DNA of 64,000 bases from Hyphomicrobiales bacterium (GTDB lineage Bacteria > Pseudomonadota > Alphaproteobacteria > Rhizobiales > Rhizobiaceae), in assembly GCA_900469955.1 (NCBI GenBank), contig UBYX01000003.1:434001-498000 (forward strand), given 5' to 3'. The position numbers and the translations under genes were made by a program. The first letter of the stretch is position 1. Each line of letters begins with the position of its first letter. The notes beneath the pieces are model-generated. The model had not been told where the DNA came from and ran no database searches. It worked only from the letters and a program-made list of their open reading frames with translations. Below, one piece after another: positions 62,836 to 64,000 of this stretch.

Positions 62836-64000
62836 CTATCGCCCAACCGGCGGCAGCTTACCATATCTCTCGGTCGCATCGTGTGCTGTAGCCGGCTTGT
62901 GCAATACGACGCGGTTTCTTCCGAGGTGTTTGGCCAGATAAAGTGCGGCGTCGGCCTCAGTTTGAAGCTGTTCCGGTGAAACGCTTCGGTCATTAGCGGG
63001 TAGAACTGCCACTCCGATACTGATGGTGACGTAAGGCGACACGCGCGACTTGGGATTGGGAAGAGAGGCTGCCTCGACACTTGCCCGAATGCGTTCAGCC
63101 ATCGCAACGGCCTCCTTTTCGTTCGTACCGGGCAGTACCACCAGAAACTCTTCTCCGCCGTAACGAGCAACTTGATCGCGACCTCGCCTCACGCTGCTTT
63201 GCACGATGCCGGACACCTTCACCAAACACCGGTCACCTTCTGCGTGACCAAGGCTGTCATTCAGGGTTTTGAAGTCGTCGATGTCACACATCAACATGGC
63301 TGTTCCACCTCGGAGTTTCTCTCCATCAATCCAGATGGCAACTAAGTGTTTCCATCATCCAACGGCGATTGGCGACACCTGTAAGTGGATCGGTTCTCGC
63401 CAGAAGTTCAAGCCGGGAATTTGCATTCGCCAATTCTGCGACGCGACTGCGATCTCGAAGCTCGAGGAGGAATGTTTTTTGAGCCAGGATCGTCATGGTG
63501 CGCCGGGCTACGACCGTCGCCGCGATGCCGCTTGCAAAAAACAATGTCGCCGCCACGGCGCTTCCTGTCTCCAAGTCAGGGTGCTTCAGCTGAAAAGCAA
63601 GATAAAGACCCAGCGCGAGGGCGGCGATGATCACCGTCCAACTAAACGGTACGGCAAAGATGATGATAGCGGTGATTGCCACGAACAGCATGATGTTCAA
63701 ATGCCGCTCGTAAAACTCGCCACCTGCACTCACGCCGACTAAGGCAACCGAAAGGAGAATAAAGAACACCCCACCGATCAGAGAGGTTCCCTGGATCCAG
63801 GCCGAACGTTTTTTTCGCCATACAACGGCATTCATCAGAGCCGCCGGTAGGAGAATGCAGGCGGGCGAAAGCATCTTCAGCACGACGGCCTTTGGAAGAA
63901 GCGCTGCGTTCAGACCTAGCGTCAACACATTGAGCAGAGCCACCCACATCATCCACGCACGAATGACCTTGGAAGCCTGGGTCCAGAAGCGATCGCGAAA
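62836..64000 (-). pseudogene. Membrane diguanylate cyclase (GGDEF) with a frameshift, cut by the window edge
   Basis: The frame enters from the right edge and encodes about five membrane helices (63952-63600), then a linker and LARTDPLTGVANRRWMMETL, the start of a GGDEF domain. It stops at 63326. A second frame resumes at once (LMEKLRGGTAMLMCDIDDFKTLNDSLGHAEGD) with the active-site GGEEF in ARYGGEEFLVVLPG and the domain end ISIGVAVLP to ALYLAKHLGRNRVV, stopping at 62836. One indel near 63320-63335 explains the split. Joined, it would be a full c-di-GMP synthase. The break is either real inactivation or a sequencing error. Confidence 0.85.

Overview
The window is about 60% GC and reads as part of a large secondary replicon (megaplasmid or chromid) of a Rhizobiaceae-type alphaproteobacterium such as Rhizobium, Agrobacterium or Ensifer. 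The main reason is a complete repABC replication and partition module near the right end (58864-62559). It has two perfect 16-bp parS palindromes upstream and an antisense ctRNA gene between repB and repC. Next to it is a gene of the RHE_PE00001 type, which is typical of rhizobial plasmids. No rRNA, tRNA, CRISPR array or intact insertion sequence was seen.

Layout. 1-4600: an edge-cut LysR regulator, an exported ankyrin-repeat protein, a secreted HbpS/GlcG-like protein and a FixJ-type two-component system. 4788-12928: an FCD-type GntR regulator followed by a dipeptide-type ABC importer interleaved with two aldolases of the dihydrodipicolinate synthase fold. 13176-17571: a cold-shock protein, a nucleotidyltransferase relic, a FadR-type regulator divergent from a glucarate dehydratase and an orphan Bug receptor, and a small acidic protein. 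17950-21279: an L,D-transpeptidase lipoprotein and a RES/Xre toxin-antitoxin pair, in debris of two LLM monooxygenases and an IS110 transposase. 21410-29699: a seven-gene LacI-controlled CUT1 sugar ABC operon with an FAD oxidoreductase and an unknown barrel-like protein, divergent from an SGNH esterase. 29783-34968: an Rrf2 regulator, an MscS channel, an NmrA/AhpD-like pair with Rrf2-like operators, a LysR regulator and a luciferase-like monooxygenase. 35027-42606: a GAF kinase/NarL two-component system divergent from a ribose-type ABC importer and an SMP-30 lactonase. 42646-47726: a methyltransferase and an iron-type ABC importer with two tandem binding proteins. 47991-48650: a 1-Cys peroxiredoxin. 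48767-56066: a second CUT1 sugar operon with an isomerase and a Gfo/Idh dehydrogenase, divergent from its LacI regulator. 56141-64000: the replication region and a frameshifted diguanylate cyclase.

How it works together. The window is mostly a nutrient-scavenging island. Five ABC importers are present: one dipeptide-type, two CUT1, one ribose-type and one Fe-type. Four of them sit beside their own regulator, and most carry enzymes for early catabolism. In four of the five a strong GC hairpin follows a binding-protein gene, which probably keeps the receptor mRNA more abundant than the membrane-subunit mRNA. Glucarate dehydratase lies 1.7 kb from two dehydratase/aldolase-fold enzymes, which suggests an aldarate or keto-deoxy acid route. 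The least explained units are the FAD-oxidoreductase/SGNH sugar operon, the tandem CC-motif iron-type receptors and the HbpS-like two-component locus. All functions are inferred from sequence reading alone; no database search was run.
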